From: Cohaesibacter celericrescens
GTDB taxonomy: Bacteria > Pseudomonadota > Alphaproteobacteria > Rhizobiales > Cohaesibacteraceae
Direction of reading: 5' to 3'
Assembly: GCF_002866925.1 (NCBI RefSeq)
Contig: NZ_PKUQ01000008.1
Span: 32,481-96,480 of the forward strand
DNA: 64,000 nt
Both the position numbers and the translations under genes were made by a program. This document shows positions 19,276-28,694 of the stretch, in pieces. The notes beneath the pieces are model-generated. The model saw only the letters and a program-made list of their open reading frames with translations. It searched no databases and had not been told where the DNA came from. Every line of letters starts with the position of its first letter. Within the stretch, counting starts at the first letter, position 1.

Positions 19276-19884
19276 TTACAGCTTCACGCCGGAGAAAGCC
19301 ATGAAGCCCATAGCCATCAAACCTGCCGTGATGAAAGTGATGCCCAGACCTTGCAGACCTGCGGGCACGTCGGAATATTTCAGTTTCTCACGAACACCAG
19401 CCATAGCAGTGATCGCCAAAGCCCAACCGATACCTGAGGAAATGCCGTAGACCGTGCTTTCCGCAAAATCATAGTTACGCTCCACCATGAAGAGCGAGCC
19501 ACCCAAGATGGCGCAGTTCACGGTGATGAGGGGCAAGAAAATGCCCAGCGCTTGATAAAGTGCGGGGAAGAAACGATCGAGCACCATTTCCAGAATCTGT
19601 ACCATTGCCGCGATCACGCCGATGTAGGAGATCAGGCCAAGAAAGCGCAAATCCACATCGCCAAGACCAGCCCATGCAAGGGCACCATCGTTAAGCAAAT
19701 AGGTCAGGATAAGATTGTTGGCAGGTATGGTGATGGCCTGCACGACCGTAACCGAAATACCTAGCCCGAGGGCTGTTTCAATCTTCTTGGATACGGCCAA
19801 AAATGTACACATACCCAAGAAGAAGGAAAGCGCAAGGTTCTCGATAAAGATCGCCTTGACTGCGAGTGATAGAAGACCTTCCAT
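19276..19884 (-). CDS. nqrE: Na+-translocating NADH:quinone reductase subunit E
   Basis: A 202-residue membrane subunit with six membrane segments, homologous to NqrD and RnfA. NqrD and NqrE together hold an iron centre in the membrane through conserved Cys; here [13 protein letters not shown] and [10 protein letters not shown] carry them. It participates in the sodium-coupled electron path. It sits two bases after nqrD and 12 before nqrF. Confidence 0.96.
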   Translation of the reverse strand: MEGLLSLAVKAIFIENLALSFFLGMCTFLAVSKKIETALGLGISVTVVQAITIPANNLILTYLLNDGALAWAGLGDVDLRFLGLISYIGVIAAMVQILEMVLDRFFPALYQALGIFLPLITVNCAILGGSLFMVERNYDFAESTVYGISSGIGWALAITAMAGVREKLKYSDVPAGLQGLGITFITAGLMAMGFMAFSGVKL

Positions 19885-19886
19885 AC

Positions 19887-20546
19887 TCAGTGGCCTCCTT
19901 CTTGTTCGATGATAGAGAAGTCACGCGCTTCAACTTGCTCTGGCTTCCATGTGCGGAAAGCCCAGATGATCAAGCCAATGATGAAGAAGGCGCTTGGTGG
20001 CAGCAGCAGCATACCGTTCGGCACATACCAACCACCATTGTTGACGGTATCGAGGATGGTGATCCCGAACAGCGATCCTGATCCCAATAGCTCACGGACA
20101 ACGCCGACCATCATCAAAATGAGCGAATACCCAAGACCGTTTCCAATACCGTCAATGAAAGATTCCACTGGCGGATTTTTCATGGCAAAGGCTTCAGCGC
20201 GCCCCATCACAATACAGTTGGTGATGATAAGGCCCACAAAAACCGACAGGGTCTTAGAGATCTCATAGGCAAAAGCCTTGAGGACCTGATCCACCAAAAT
20301 CACCAGAGAGGCAATAATGATCATCTGCACAATAATGCGGATGCTGTTGGGGATATGGTTGCGCAGTATCGAGATGGAGAAGCTCGAAAATGCCGTAACC
20401 AAAGTCACAGCCAAGGACATCACAAAGGCCACCTGCAACGAGGACGTCACAGCAAGGGCAGAACAAATGCCCAGCACCTGAAGGGTGATCGGGTTGTTAT
20501 CGACCATCGGATCGATCAACATTTCTTTTCTTGTTGGCTCAGACAT
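19887..20546 (-). CDS. nqrD: Na+-translocating NADH:quinone reductase subunit D
   Basis: A 219-residue six-helix membrane subunit, the partner of NqrE. Conserved Cys are seen in [13 protein letters not shown] and [16 protein letters not shown], the latter the typical NqrD/RnfE block. The ATG overlaps the nqrC stop by one base (TAATG), showing tight coupling. Length is close to the family's ~210 residues. Confidence 0.96.
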   Translation of the reverse strand: MSEPTRKEMLIDPMVDNNPITLQVLGICSALAVTSSLQVAFVMSLAVTLVTAFSSFSISILRNHIPNSIRIIVQMIIIASLVILVDQVLKAFAYEISKTLSVFVGLIITNCIVMGRAEAFAMKNPPVESFIDGIGNGLGYSLILMMVGVVRELLGSGSLFGITILDTVNNGGWYVPNGMLLLPPSAFFIIGLIIWAFRTWKPEQVEARDFSIIEQEGGH

Positions 20547-21358
20547 TAGACTGCCCCCGCTTTCAAGTTTTCAAGGAACAGCTTGAAGCCCTGCTCACCC
20601 ATCCAGAAACGGACAAGATTGTCGACACCGCGACTTGTAAGGGTAGCACCAGCAAGACTGTCAATATGGTAAGCCGCCATCTCTGCAGATGGCGCTCCTT
20701 TTGCGATGGAGATTTTTACGTCGCCATCATCACCATAGATCTTTTTACCCGGCCACAAGGCTTTCCATTTTGGATTGTCCACCTCAGCGCCAAGGCCTGG
20801 CGTTTCGGCATGTTCATAAAATTGGAAACCAGCCACTTCGTTGCCGTCTGCCTTCAGGGCAACAAAGCCGTAAAGGGTAGACCACAGCCCGTAGCCATGA
20901 ACAGGAAGAATGATCTTCTCGATTGCGCCAGCGGTATTGCGGATCAAATAGACCGAAGCAACCTTTGCCTGACGACCAATGCCGGCAGGATCCTCTGCCA
21001 ACGACACTGACTGAGCAGGATCTTTGGCAGCAGCGCGCTGGTCATAGGTGGCGGCATCGGCTGCGTCCGTGAAGGTGCCAGTCTCGATATCAACGAGACG
21101 AGGCTCAACGGTTTCGAACGTTTTGTTGACGTCGATGCCTTCTTTAAACAAGCCTGCGACTTGCAGGATGTTGCGTTTTTTATCAAGAACCTTGTTCTGT
21201 TCCTGAATTGGCTTGAGCGCCACCGCCGCAGCGGACACGATCATGGAGCAAAACAGACACAGGCCGACAGCAACGATGACTGTCTTGACGGGATTGTCGG
21301 CTGGCATAGCCAGAAAACGACCCCATGGTCCAAGTGTTTTTTCAGGAGCCTCAGGCAT
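20546..21358 (-). CDS. nqrC: Na+-translocating NADH:quinone reductase subunit C
   Basis: A ~270-residue subunit with one N-terminal membrane helix ([21 protein letters not shown]) and a periplasmic FMN-binding domain. The FMN is attached by a phosphoester to the Thr in [12 protein letters not shown] (about residue 238), a site made by ApbE. I chose ATG 21358, which has GGAGGG nine bases upstream and overlaps the nqrB stop by eight bases; an ATG at 21400 would add 14 residues inside nqrB. Confidence 0.95.
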   Translation of the reverse strand: MPEAPEKTLGPWGRFLAMPADNPVKTVIVAVGLCLFCSMIVSAAAVALKPIQEQNKVLDKKRNILQVAGLFKEGIDVNKTFETVEPRLVDIETGTFTDAADAATYDQRAAAKDPAQSVSLAEDPAGIGRQAKVASVYLIRNTAGAIEKIILPVHGYGLWSTLYGFVALKADGNEVAGFQFYEHAETPGLGAEVDNPKWKALWPGKKIYGDDGDVKISIAKGAPSAEMAAYHIDSLAGATLTSRGVDNLVRFWMGEQGFKLFLENLKAGAV

Positions 21359-22559
21359 TGCGGCTAGCCCTCCGCTTGATGTTGGCGCGAACGACGACAT
21401 AGTCGATCAGCGGTGCAAAAATATTACCGAACAGAATGGCGAGCATCATGCCCTCAGGGAAAGCTGGGTTTATGACGCGGATCATAATGACCATGAAACC
21501 GATCAAAAACCCGTACCAAAAGCGACCTGAGTCAGTCATAGCAGCCGAAACAGGCTCGGTAACCATGAAGAACAGGCCAAAGGCGTAGCCACCCAGAACG
21601 AGATGCCAATACCAAGGCATGGCAAACATCGGATTGGTGTCCGAGCCGATGACATTCAGTAGCAATGAAAAGCCGATGGTGCCGACGAGACAACCAACGA
21701 TCAAACGCCAGTTCGCTATGCGGGTAGCCACAAGGAACAAACCGCCGATGAGGCAGGCCAAAGCAGATGTTTCACCGATTGAGCCTTGCATCAGGCCGAT
21801 GAAGGCATCCATCCAGGTGAGATCAATTTTGGCGAGTGCCTCATGACCTTCTAGTGCAGTGACACCTAATGCGGTTGCGCCAGAGAACCCATCGACCGGC
21901 GTCCAGATCGAGTCACCGGACATCGCTGCCGGATAGGCAAAATAGAGGAAGGCACGCCCAACGAGTGCAGGGTTGAGAAAGTTTTTGCCCGTGCCGCCAA
22001 ACACTTCCTTGCCCATCACAACACCGAAGATGATGCCTACAGCGACCATCCAAAGCGGGGTCGAAGCTGGCATGATCAAAGTATAGAGCATGGAGGTGAC
22101 GAAGAAACCTTCGTTGATCTCATGACCACGAACGACCGCGAAGATCACTTCCACAATGCCACCGACACCCAAGGTGATGATATAGATGGGCAGGAAGTAC
22201 AGCGCACCATGTATCATGCAGGCAAAGATGCTACTGGGATCAAAGCCAATGCCCAGCAGGTTGATGACCCAAGCGCGCCAACCGGCAACGTCTGTGATAC
22301 CAAGGCCTTCGATGGCCATATTGCTCTGGTAGCCAGTGTTGTACATGGCCCACAGAACACAAGGGAATGTGGCGATAACCACATAGGACATAACACGCTT
22401 CAAGTCGATATCATCGCGCGCATGCGGCGCGGCTTTGGTCACGAACTTGGGCGTATAGATGAAGGACTCGACCATCTCATAGATGGCAAAGTACCTGTTC
22501 AGCTTGCCGCCTTTAAGGAAATGCGGCTCAATGCTGTCGAAGAAATTGCGCAGACCCAA
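21351..22559 (-). CDS. nqrB: Na+-translocating NADH:quinone reductase subunit B
   Basis: A 402-residue membrane subunit that carries covalent FMN and riboflavin and forms the sodium path. The FMN threonine lies in VDGFSGATALG (about residue 227). Many membrane helices; the block GKEVFGGTGKNFLNPALVGRAFLYFAYPA is typical. Start ATG 22559 is three bases after the nqrA stop. Length fits the family (~400-415). Confidence 0.97.
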   Translation of the reverse strand: MGLRNFFDSIEPHFLKGGKLNRYFAIYEMVESFIYTPKFVTKAAPHARDDIDLKRVMSYVVIATFPCVLWAMYNTGYQSNMAIEGLGITDVAGWRAWVINLLGIGFDPSSIFACMIHGALYFLPIYIITLGVGGIVEVIFAVVRGHEINEGFFVTSMLYTLIMPASTPLWMVAVGIIFGVVMGKEVFGGTGKNFLNPALVGRAFLYFAYPAAMSGDSIWTPVDGFSGATALGVTALEGHEALAKIDLTWMDAFIGLMQGSIGETSALACLIGGLFLVATRIANWRLIVGCLVGTIGFSLLLNVIGSDTNPMFAMPWYWHLVLGGYAFGLFFMVTEPVSAAMTDSGRFWYGFLIGFMVIMIRVINPAFPEGMMLAILFGNIFAPLIDYVVVRANIKRRASRNA

Positions 22560-22562
22560 GGC

Positions 22563-23912
22563 TTAGCCCTCTTTTTCGATTTTGCTGAGATTGACGCGCA
22601 ATGCTTCGCCATACTCATATTTCGAGTGACAGATGAAGGTACACAGTGCCAGATCCTCTTCATCCAATTCCAATGCGCCCAGTTTTTGGGACAAGTCGGT
22701 GTCCACAGTAAGCAAGGCACGCAGCAGCTGTGTTGGGAGCACATCCAGCGGCATCACACGTTCATAGGAGCCGATTGGCACCATGGCGCGACGCCCTCCA
22801 CGCAGATTGGACCCAAAGGCAAACTTTTTGCCACGAGCCAGAAGCGAGGAAAGATGCACATTGTTGAACGAGTAGTTGTTTGTTGACGGGTTGACCCAGC
22901 CAAGGATGCGCTGTTTTTCGTCTTCTTCAATCAACGTGATCTGGCGCGCGGAACGCGATAGGAAAGCAAACTGATCGTGCGCATTGACACCGGACAGGAT
23001 CGAGCCTGAAACAACGCGGCAATCAATACCGACCTCCACTTCATCAGCAGTCAATTCGTCAGTCGACGCGCCAACGCGGGTGGTAATGAGGCGTGGGTTG
23101 GTTGCAAGCGGCCCAGCCAAAGAAATCGTGCGATCTGTATCGATCTTACCTGATGTGAAGAGATTGCCGATTGCAATCACGTCCGCATAGGAAATAGACC
23201 AAACCATTTTCTCGGCAGTGACGGGATCAAGATAATGGATATGTGTGCCAGCAAGGCCTGCGGGATGTGGTCCCTCAAAGGTCTCGAACCGGACATTGGA
23301 CGCTTTAACAGATGGCATTGTTGCGGCAGGATCGTGGCAGACAAAGACAGATCCGTCTGTCAGTGTAGACATAACGTCAACCCCAGCGGCAAAAGCCTCT
23401 GCATTGGCATTGATCACAACGTTGGCATCCGCGGCGAGCGGGTCTGTATCCATCGCGGTCACAAAAATTGAGTTTGGAACCGTGTCCTGAAGCGGAACAT
23501 ACGAATAGGGCCGCGTTTTAAAGTAGGTCCATTGGCCGCTTTCATAAAGACGCTTCTGAACATTGTCACGAGACAGCTGACTGAGCTGGTCTGCCGACGT
23601 TGCTTCAAAGGTCATTTCCTCTTCAACATCATCCAGTGCAATGACAATGGTTTCCAAAACGCGACGGGGGCCGCGATTGATAGCAGATATAGTACCACCA
23701 CCGGGAGAAACATAAAGCACGTCTTCAGAGGCTTTGTGCAAAAAGAGCGGTTGACCCTTTTTGACCTTATCCCCTTCAGCTACGAGCATCTTGGGTTTCA
23801 GGCCGATGAAGTCCCGACCATTCAGCGCCACCTTGGAAATTTTTGGGCCCTTTTGAATGGTCTGGACAGGAGCGCCGGTTATCGGCAAATCCAATCCTTT
23901 TTTTAGCTTCAT
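22563..23912 (-). CDS. nqrA: Na+-translocating NADH:quinone reductase subunit A
   Basis: A 449-residue peripheral subunit without membrane helices. It begins MKLKKGLDLPITGAP, the usual NqrA start, and contains GKIDTDRTISLAGP and GSILSG blocks. It binds quinone near the cytoplasmic face. I chose ATG 23912 with AAGG six bases upstream; an upstream ATG at 23969 is in frame but adds a non-conserved 19-residue leader. It is the first gene of the nqr operon and diverges from apbE. Confidence 0.96.
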   Translation of the reverse strand: MKLKKGLDLPITGAPVQTIQKGPKISKVALNGRDFIGLKPKMLVAEGDKVKKGQPLFLHKASEDVLYVSPGGGTISAINRGPRRVLETIVIALDDVEEEMTFEATSADQLSQLSRDNVQKRLYESGQWTYFKTRPYSYVPLQDTVPNSIFVTAMDTDPLAADANVVINANAEAFAAGVDVMSTLTDGSVFVCHDPAATMPSVKASNVRFETFEGPHPAGLAGTHIHYLDPVTAEKMVWSISYADVIAIGNLFTSGKIDTDRTISLAGPLATNPRLITTRVGASTDELTADEVEVGIDCRVVSGSILSGVNAHDQFAFLSRSARQITLIEEDEKQRILGWVNPSTNNYSFNNVHLSSLLARGKKFAFGSNLRGGRRAMVPIGSYERVMPLDVLPTQLLRALLTVDTDLSQKLGALELDEEDLALCTFICHSKYEYGEALRVNLSKIEKEG

Positions 23913-24069
23913 AGCATACCTTGACTGAATGAGTGTTTTGGCGCCCCAAGCGCCAGACATGCGTTGCAATACAACATCTTCTTGCTAACGAGGGAACCTT
24001 AACAATTCAAGCCCAATCCCTGACAGAAAGATTGCTTTTGCCAACGATTCAAACTTGAATGGATAAAAT

Positions 24070-24082
24070 GGAATATTATTCC
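24070..24082. promoter_or_regulatory. Palindrome midway in the nqrA/apbE divergent region
   Basis: GGAATATTATTCC is a perfect 6-bp inverted repeat around a central T. It lies about 157 bases from the nqrA start and 153 from the apbE start, almost exactly central. It could be a shared operator, but no regulator gene is adjacent. The rest of the 323-base region 23913-24235 shows nothing else clear. Confidence 0.3.
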
Positions 24083-24235
24083 CCTAATTTCCACTGCTCT
24101 CATCCAACAATGCACCAGTCCTTACCTTGACTTCTATCAAAAAGGGGCGCAACTAGCGCGGCGTTGCGCCATTGGGTGAGGATTTGACTGCGCAAAGTGT
24201 CAGATCTGGCTACTGGTTTACGCAAGACTGAGGTA

Positions 24236-25276
24236 ATGCCGTTGCGAATATATGTTAGATATCTGGTTCTTATGGTGGTGGGACTCTCGCTTTCTGGCTG
24301 TGATCTGCTCCCCGAAAAAACAGATCAATATGTGTTGCGTGGCCACACAATGGGCACCAGCTACACCATCAAAGCTCTGCATGTACGGGGAAAGGTGGAT
24401 CAAGAAGCCCTGTATAACGCGATTAAATCCACGCTGGATGATGCAAACGAGAAGCTCTCCAACTGGAAAGACGGCACCGAAATATCACGCTTTAATACAA
24501 GCCCATCGACCAATTGGTTCGAAATCTCACCGATTTTTCATGAGGTGTTGTCCGAAGCCAACATTATCCATGCGCAAAGCGGTGGCCGATTCGATATCAC
24601 GGTGTCGCCTCTGATCGACATGTGGGGGTTTGGCCCCCATGACAATAAAGTCATGCCCACCCAAATCGAGATCGACAGTGCGCTGGCTCATGTCGGACAG
24701 TCTGACTTGCTAGAAGTCAAGGACAGCCCACCTATGCTACGCAAGAAACGAGGGCCTGTTTCCATCACGTTGGGAGCCATTGCCAAGGGGTATAGCGCAG
24801 ATTTGATCGCACGGACCCTTGAGAAGCACGGCATTTCAGACTATTTGGTAGAGATAGGTGGAGACTTGTACGCCCACGGTGTCAATGAATATGGCCAGCC
24901 ATGGCGTGTTGGAATCGAAAAACCCGATGAAAAGGGCCGTTCGGTGCAATTGATTGTATCGGTTCGCGATATGGGAATGGCAACGTCTGGCGACTATCGC
25001 AATTACTTCCTCACGGAGGATGGAAAGCGCATGTCACATATCATCGACCCGGTGACAGGCCGCCCTGTAACGCATAATCTGGCGTCAGTGAGTGTGTTGG
25101 CGCCAAATGGCATGCGAGCCGATGGGTTGGCGACCGCCCTTCTTGTGTTGGGCGAAAAGAAAGGCCTGGCGCTGGCCGAAAAACTAAAGATCCCCGCCTA
25201 TTTCATCACGCGCGATGAGAGCGGATTTGCCACATCGAGCAGTTCAGCGTTTGATGCATTGATGGCGGCAAAATAA
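24236..25276 (+). CDS. apbE: FAD:protein FMN transferase, exported lipoprotein
   Basis: About 346 residues. ApbE uses FAD to attach FMN to Thr of NqrB and NqrC. From ATG 24236 there is a lipoprotein signal ending LSLSGC (Cys ~22); a GTG at 24197 would add 13 residues. Family blocks: GTSYTIK, GRFDITVSPLIDMWGFG, SITLGAIAKGYSADLI, LVEIGGDLYAHG and the metal/flavin end motif GMRADGLATALLVLG (Asp). It diverges from nqrA and is followed by nqrM, so all factors needed for Nqr flavinylation are here. Confidence 0.94.
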   Translation: MPLRIYVRYLVLMVVGLSLSGCDLLPEKTDQYVLRGHTMGTSYTIKALHVRGKVDQEALYNAIKSTLDDANEKLSNWKDGTEISRFNTSPSTNWFEISPIFHEVLSEANIIHAQSGGRFDITVSPLIDMWGFGPHDNKVMPTQIEIDSALAHVGQSDLLEVKDSPPMLRKKRGPVSITLGAIAKGYSADLIARTLEKHGISDYLVEIGGDLYAHGVNEYGQPWRVGIEKPDEKGRSVQLIVSVRDMGMATSGDYRNYFLTEDGKRMSHIIDPVTGRPVTHNLASVSVLAPNGMRADGLATALLVLGEKKGLALAEKLKIPAYFITRDESGFATSSSSAFDALMAAK

Positions 25277-25314
25277 CCCAAGGCCCCGTTTGGGCAGAAT
25301 GAAGGATACGATTG

Positions 25315-25575
25315 ATGCAAACTTTTGTTTTCGCATTTGGCTTCTTTTTGTTGGTTGTTGCCGGCATGTCAGTTGGCGTTATGTTCAAACGCAAACCCAT
25401 CGCAGGTTCTTGCGGCGGCTTGAATGCGATCTCGGATGCGGATCACTGCATTGTTTGTGGCACCCAAGTGGACCCCAACACACCCCTGAAAGAACGTCTA
25501 AACGGTGAATGCCCGCGTAAAAAAGCCGCGCGCGAAAAAGCAGAGCGTGAAGCTTTGGCCAATTCAAAAGCGTAA
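25315..25575 (+). CDS. nqrM: Na+-NQR maturation protein NqrM
   Basis: An 86-residue protein with one N-terminal membrane helix (FVFAFGFFLLVVAGMSVGVMF) followed by a four-Cys segment: GSCGGL, CIVCG and GECP. NqrM is needed to assemble the Nqr complex, probably by delivering iron to the NqrD/E centre. ATG 25315 is preceded by AAGGA. It follows apbE by 38 bases in the same direction. Confidence 0.93.
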   Translation: MQTFVFAFGFFLLVVAGMSVGVMFKRKPIAGSCGGLNAISDADHCIVCGTQVDPNTPLKERLNGECPRKKAAREKAEREALANSKA

Positions 25576-25762
25576 TATGTGGCCTTTTAGCAATGCCAAG
25601 CTTTGTTACTGAGGGACTGTGCCGACGTTGCGAGCAATCCTGACACGGATGATCGCGGATGGTACGCCTGTGACTGGACGTCTTCACCTTTGGAGATGAG
25701 CCCAATTTGCCGTTTTAATCGATGAATGAGGCTGGTTGCTCGCGCCTTTGTCCTGCGGGCTG

Positions 25763-25981
25763 TCACTGCCCCTGCACAAATGGTACGAACGCCAAAAATC
25801 CGAAGCAAGCACTGGCAACCAGACCTGCCATCCAGCAATTGCGTTGCCAATGGTGCCCCTTGAGTTTCCAATTATCGCGGAAAACCTTACCGGCGATAAC
25901 GAAAATCATCAAAAGGGCAATGCCCAGATAGGGCGCGGAATTGGTAAACAGGGACACGGTGCTTGCCTTTACAATTGGCAT
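25763..25981 (-). CDS. Hypothetical two-helix membrane protein near nqrM
   Basis: From ATG 25981, 72 residues; a GTG at 25957 (AAGG eight bases upstream) would give 64. Two hydrophobic segments (YLGIALLMIFVIAGKVF and MAGLVASACFGFLAFVPF) flank a basic, Trp-rich loop (RDNWKLKGHHWQRNCW). The amphipathic arrangement, good codon use and near-complete lack of coding sense on the other strand suggest a real gene. I do not recognise the family. It converges on nqrM. Confidence 0.45.
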   Translation of the reverse strand: MPIVKASTVSLFTNSAPYLGIALLMIFVIAGKVFRDNWKLKGHHWQRNCWMAGLVASACFGFLAFVPFVQGQ

Positions 25982-26188
25982 CGCAGAGATGCACTTGATA
26001 CTTCTGGCGATTGGCTTTTTTGGCAAGATAGCCTAATGTTCGATCAACGCAAGCAACCTGCTACAAAAAGCAATTCCGGCGCGCTATAAATCGCTCGAGT
26101 TGCAGCAAATTAGTGAAGCAAAGCGTTACCCTGCCCCCTTGGCCAGCCAAGTATACAGAGAAACGATGTTGAAAAGACTTTTGCCCTC

Positions 26189-27547
26189 GTGAATGCCTCC
26201 CCCACTCATAGTGAATTTTTTGATCGTGGCACGCCATCCATTTTGCGGCTGGCGGGGTTCTTGTCGTTGTCGGGGCTGTTTGCCACCTCAGCTATTTTGA
26301 TTGATGCCAATATGGTGGCACCGATTGGTGACGAGACGCTTGCTGGACTTGGCTTGTCGGCAGGGCTTTATGGTTTGTTTATGGCTGTTCTGTTTGGTTT
26401 GGGGTCTGCCGCCCAGATCCTGCTGACGCGAGCGTTCGGCACCGGCGAAATGGGGCTATTTTATCGCCGCCAGTGGCGCTTTTTGGCTTTAGGGTTGGGT
26501 TTGAGCCTCTTGCTGGTGCTACTGTTTCGTTTCAACATTCATTTTCTCGTTGATTTATTAGCCACAACATCCGGCGTTGGTTTTGCTGCCAAGCGCTATT
26601 TGGAGCTGATGGTCTATGGCTTGCCGATCAGCTATGCCGCCTATTTATTGTCGCTGTCGTTTGATGTGCGGCGACAGGCCTCGCGCGAATTGCGCGGTTT
26701 TGTCATCGAAGTGCCACTCAATCTGGTCCTGAATGCCCTGTTGATTTATGGCTGGTTCGGCGCACCAGAATTGGGCATCAAGGGTGCGGCGATTGCGACA
26801 CTTATCAGTCAGGGTGCCCGGTTGGTCTATCTCATAGGACTGACGATTGCTGATTATCTTGCCGGTTCAGACAAACAAAAGACCGCATCGGAAGCGGACA
26901 TGCCGCGCTCGGTTCTCATACCAGTGACGCTGAATGTCGCGGCGCTGATTGTTGGAGCGCAGGCTTATCAGCTGCTGTTTTCCCAATTGTCCTATCTTGA
27001 CTTTGCGGCTTTGGCTCTGATGGTGCCTTGGCTGTCTATTTCCAATGTGCTCGGCAGGGCCATCGCCCTCTCCGCGACCATTTCATGCGCTGACCTTGAA
27101 AAGGGCAGTGATGCAATGAAGCAGACCATTGGATCAATCTTGGCGGCCTTGCGGCTTTTAGCACCGCGGTTGGCGCTGACGTTTGTTGGCATTACCTTGT
27201 TGGTTGGCGGCCTGTCCTGGCATATTTCCGGCGCGGTGCGGATCAATTTTTTGATGCTTATTCCGCTCGCTGGTCTTTTGGTGCTGATCAGGACTGCTTC
27301 GGTCACCATCGGCGCAATTCTGCGTGCCACGGACCGCCCCAAATGGGTGTTCTGGGTGCAAGTGGGGTTACTGTGGGGCTTTGGCGTGCCACTTCTTATG
27401 CTTTTAACCTATCTTTTTGACCTGCCGCTCTATGCCGCTTTTTGTGTCCTGATTTGTGAAGAAATGTTCCGGCTCGGCATAATGGCGGGGCGATTGCACA
27501 AGATTTTTGCGCCGTCACCCTCTTGTTTCCAAACAGTCCATAAGTAG
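26189..27547 (+). CDS. MATE family efflux transporter
   Basis: A 452-residue protein with about 12 membrane segments in two similar halves. The DANMVAPIGDETLAGLGLSAG segment near residue 40 and the LGIKGAAIATLISQG segment near residue 195 are typical of MATE transporters, which export cationic drugs or metabolites against Na+ or H+. Substrate unknown. It starts at a GTG without a clear ribosome-binding site. The EamA transporter gene follows closely downstream. Confidence 0.9.
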   Translation: MNASPTHSEFFDRGTPSILRLAGFLSLSGLFATSAILIDANMVAPIGDETLAGLGLSAGLYGLFMAVLFGLGSAAQILLTRAFGTGEMGLFYRRQWRFLALGLGLSLLLVLLFRFNIHFLVDLLATTSGVGFAAKRYLELMVYGLPISYAAYLLSLSFDVRRQASRELRGFVIEVPLNLVLNALLIYGWFGAPELGIKGAAIATLISQGARLVYLIGLTIADYLAGSDKQKTASEADMPRSVLIPVTLNVAALIVGAQAYQLLFSQLSYLDFAALALMVPWLSISNVLGRAIALSATISCADLEKGSDAMKQTIGSILAALRLLAPRLALTFVGITLLVGGLSWHISGAVRINFLMLIPLAGLLVLIRTASVTIGAILRATDRPKWVFWVQVGLLWGFGVPLLMLLTYLFDLPLYAAFCVLICEEMFRLGIMAGRLHKIFAPSPSCFQTVHK

Positions 27548-27626
27548 AAGTCCCTTCCCTGCTGGTTTAAAGTATGCGAATGGTTGGACCCCAAATCTTG
27601 TGTACTCTTTCTCCATGCAGGTCCCG

Positions 27627-28526
27627 ATGAAGAACAACACGCTCATTGCCTATGCTTTGTTGGCCACCGCAACCTTGTCCTGGAGTGGCAATATTGTCAT
27701 TGGCCGCGCCATTCGTAATGATCTGCCGCCGCTTGGCATGTCCTTTTGGCGCTGGTTTTTATGTTGCCTTGTGTTGCTCCTGTTCACAGCACCCAAATTC
27801 AAGCGCAGTTTGCCTGTTCTAAAGAGAGAGTGGAAGCTGCTGCTTGTCATGGCTTCGCTCGGTATAGCGGCCTTCAATCCTTTGCAGTATGTGTCTTTGC
27901 ACACCACCACCGCAATCAATGTGACGCTGATACTGGCGACATGTCCGGCGTTTATGGCTTTGTTTTCGGTGATTTTTCTCAAGGATCGCTTGGGTTGGGC
28001 ACAGGTCGCAGGCATTTTGGTATCATTTATCGGGGTGGCGATTGTCATCACCAATGGGGATTTACTCAGCCTGTTGAATGTCACCTTCACAGTGGGTGAT
28101 ATATGGATGCTGTTGGCAGCAGTCGTCTGGGCGTTCTATTCGATCACCCTCAAACTACGCCCCGCCGATCTGGATCCTATGGTGATGTTGACGACGATCA
28201 CAGGCATTGGCGCAACAATTCTGCTGCCGATTTATATCTGGGAGAGCATGACAATCCAGACCATGCCCGTAACAGCAACCTCTTTTTTGACCATTGGCTA
28301 CATCACCTTCATAGCCTCCCTTTTGGCTTATGTTTGCTACAACAAGGGCGTCAGCTTGATCGGCCCTGCAAAGGCTGGTGTTGCCATCCATCTTATGCCC
28401 GGATGGGTGGCGCTTTTAGCCTTTGTTTTTCTGGGAGAACGGTTGGAAAGCCACCATATCGTGGGCATTGCCTTTATCGGACTGGGTATTTTGCTCAACA
28501 GCCGCCGGGTAAAAACCAGTCTTTAA
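27627..28526 (+). CDS. EamA/DMT family transporter
   Basis: About 299 residues from ATG 27627 (AGG five bases upstream); ATG 27615 is also possible. Ten membrane segments in two EamA repeats; W-S-G-N-I-V near residue 18, GPAKAGVAIHLMPGWVALLAFVFLGE near residue 255 are family hallmarks. These carriers export or import small metabolites. The upstream in-frame extension lies in the 3' end of the MATE gene and is not credible as coding. Confidence 0.88.
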   Translation: MKNNTLIAYALLATATLSWSGNIVIGRAIRNDLPPLGMSFWRWFLCCLVLLLFTAPKFKRSLPVLKREWKLLLVMASLGIAAFNPLQYVSLHTTTAINVTLILATCPAFMALFSVIFLKDRLGWAQVAGILVSFIGVAIVITNGDLLSLLNVTFTVGDIWMLLAAVVWAFYSITLKLRPADLDPMVMLTTITGIGATILLPIYIWESMTIQTMPVTATSFLTIGYITFIASLLAYVCYNKGVSLIGPAKAGVAIHLMPGWVALLAFVFLGERLESHHIVGIAFIGLGILLNSRRVKTSL

Positions 28527-28694
28527 ACATTAGCCAAACCGTTTTTACCGGGCCATGCATCACACAGTATATGTGGCAAACACAGGGTTATTCAGCATAA
28601 AAATGCAACAAGCATGACTGATTTGATCCATATCTATAGCCTTTGTTGTGGTTGGTCTGTAAAGTTGCTCCAACTTGGATCTGGAGGCTATTAA

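Noticed and set aside
22122..22886. Plus-strand ORF (254 residues) over nqrB/nqrA
   Set aside because: Antisense shadow of two clear nqr genes; no plausible start signal.
27507..27626. N-terminal extension of the EamA transporter
   Set aside because: It overlaps the end of the MATE gene and does not look like a transporter N-terminus.
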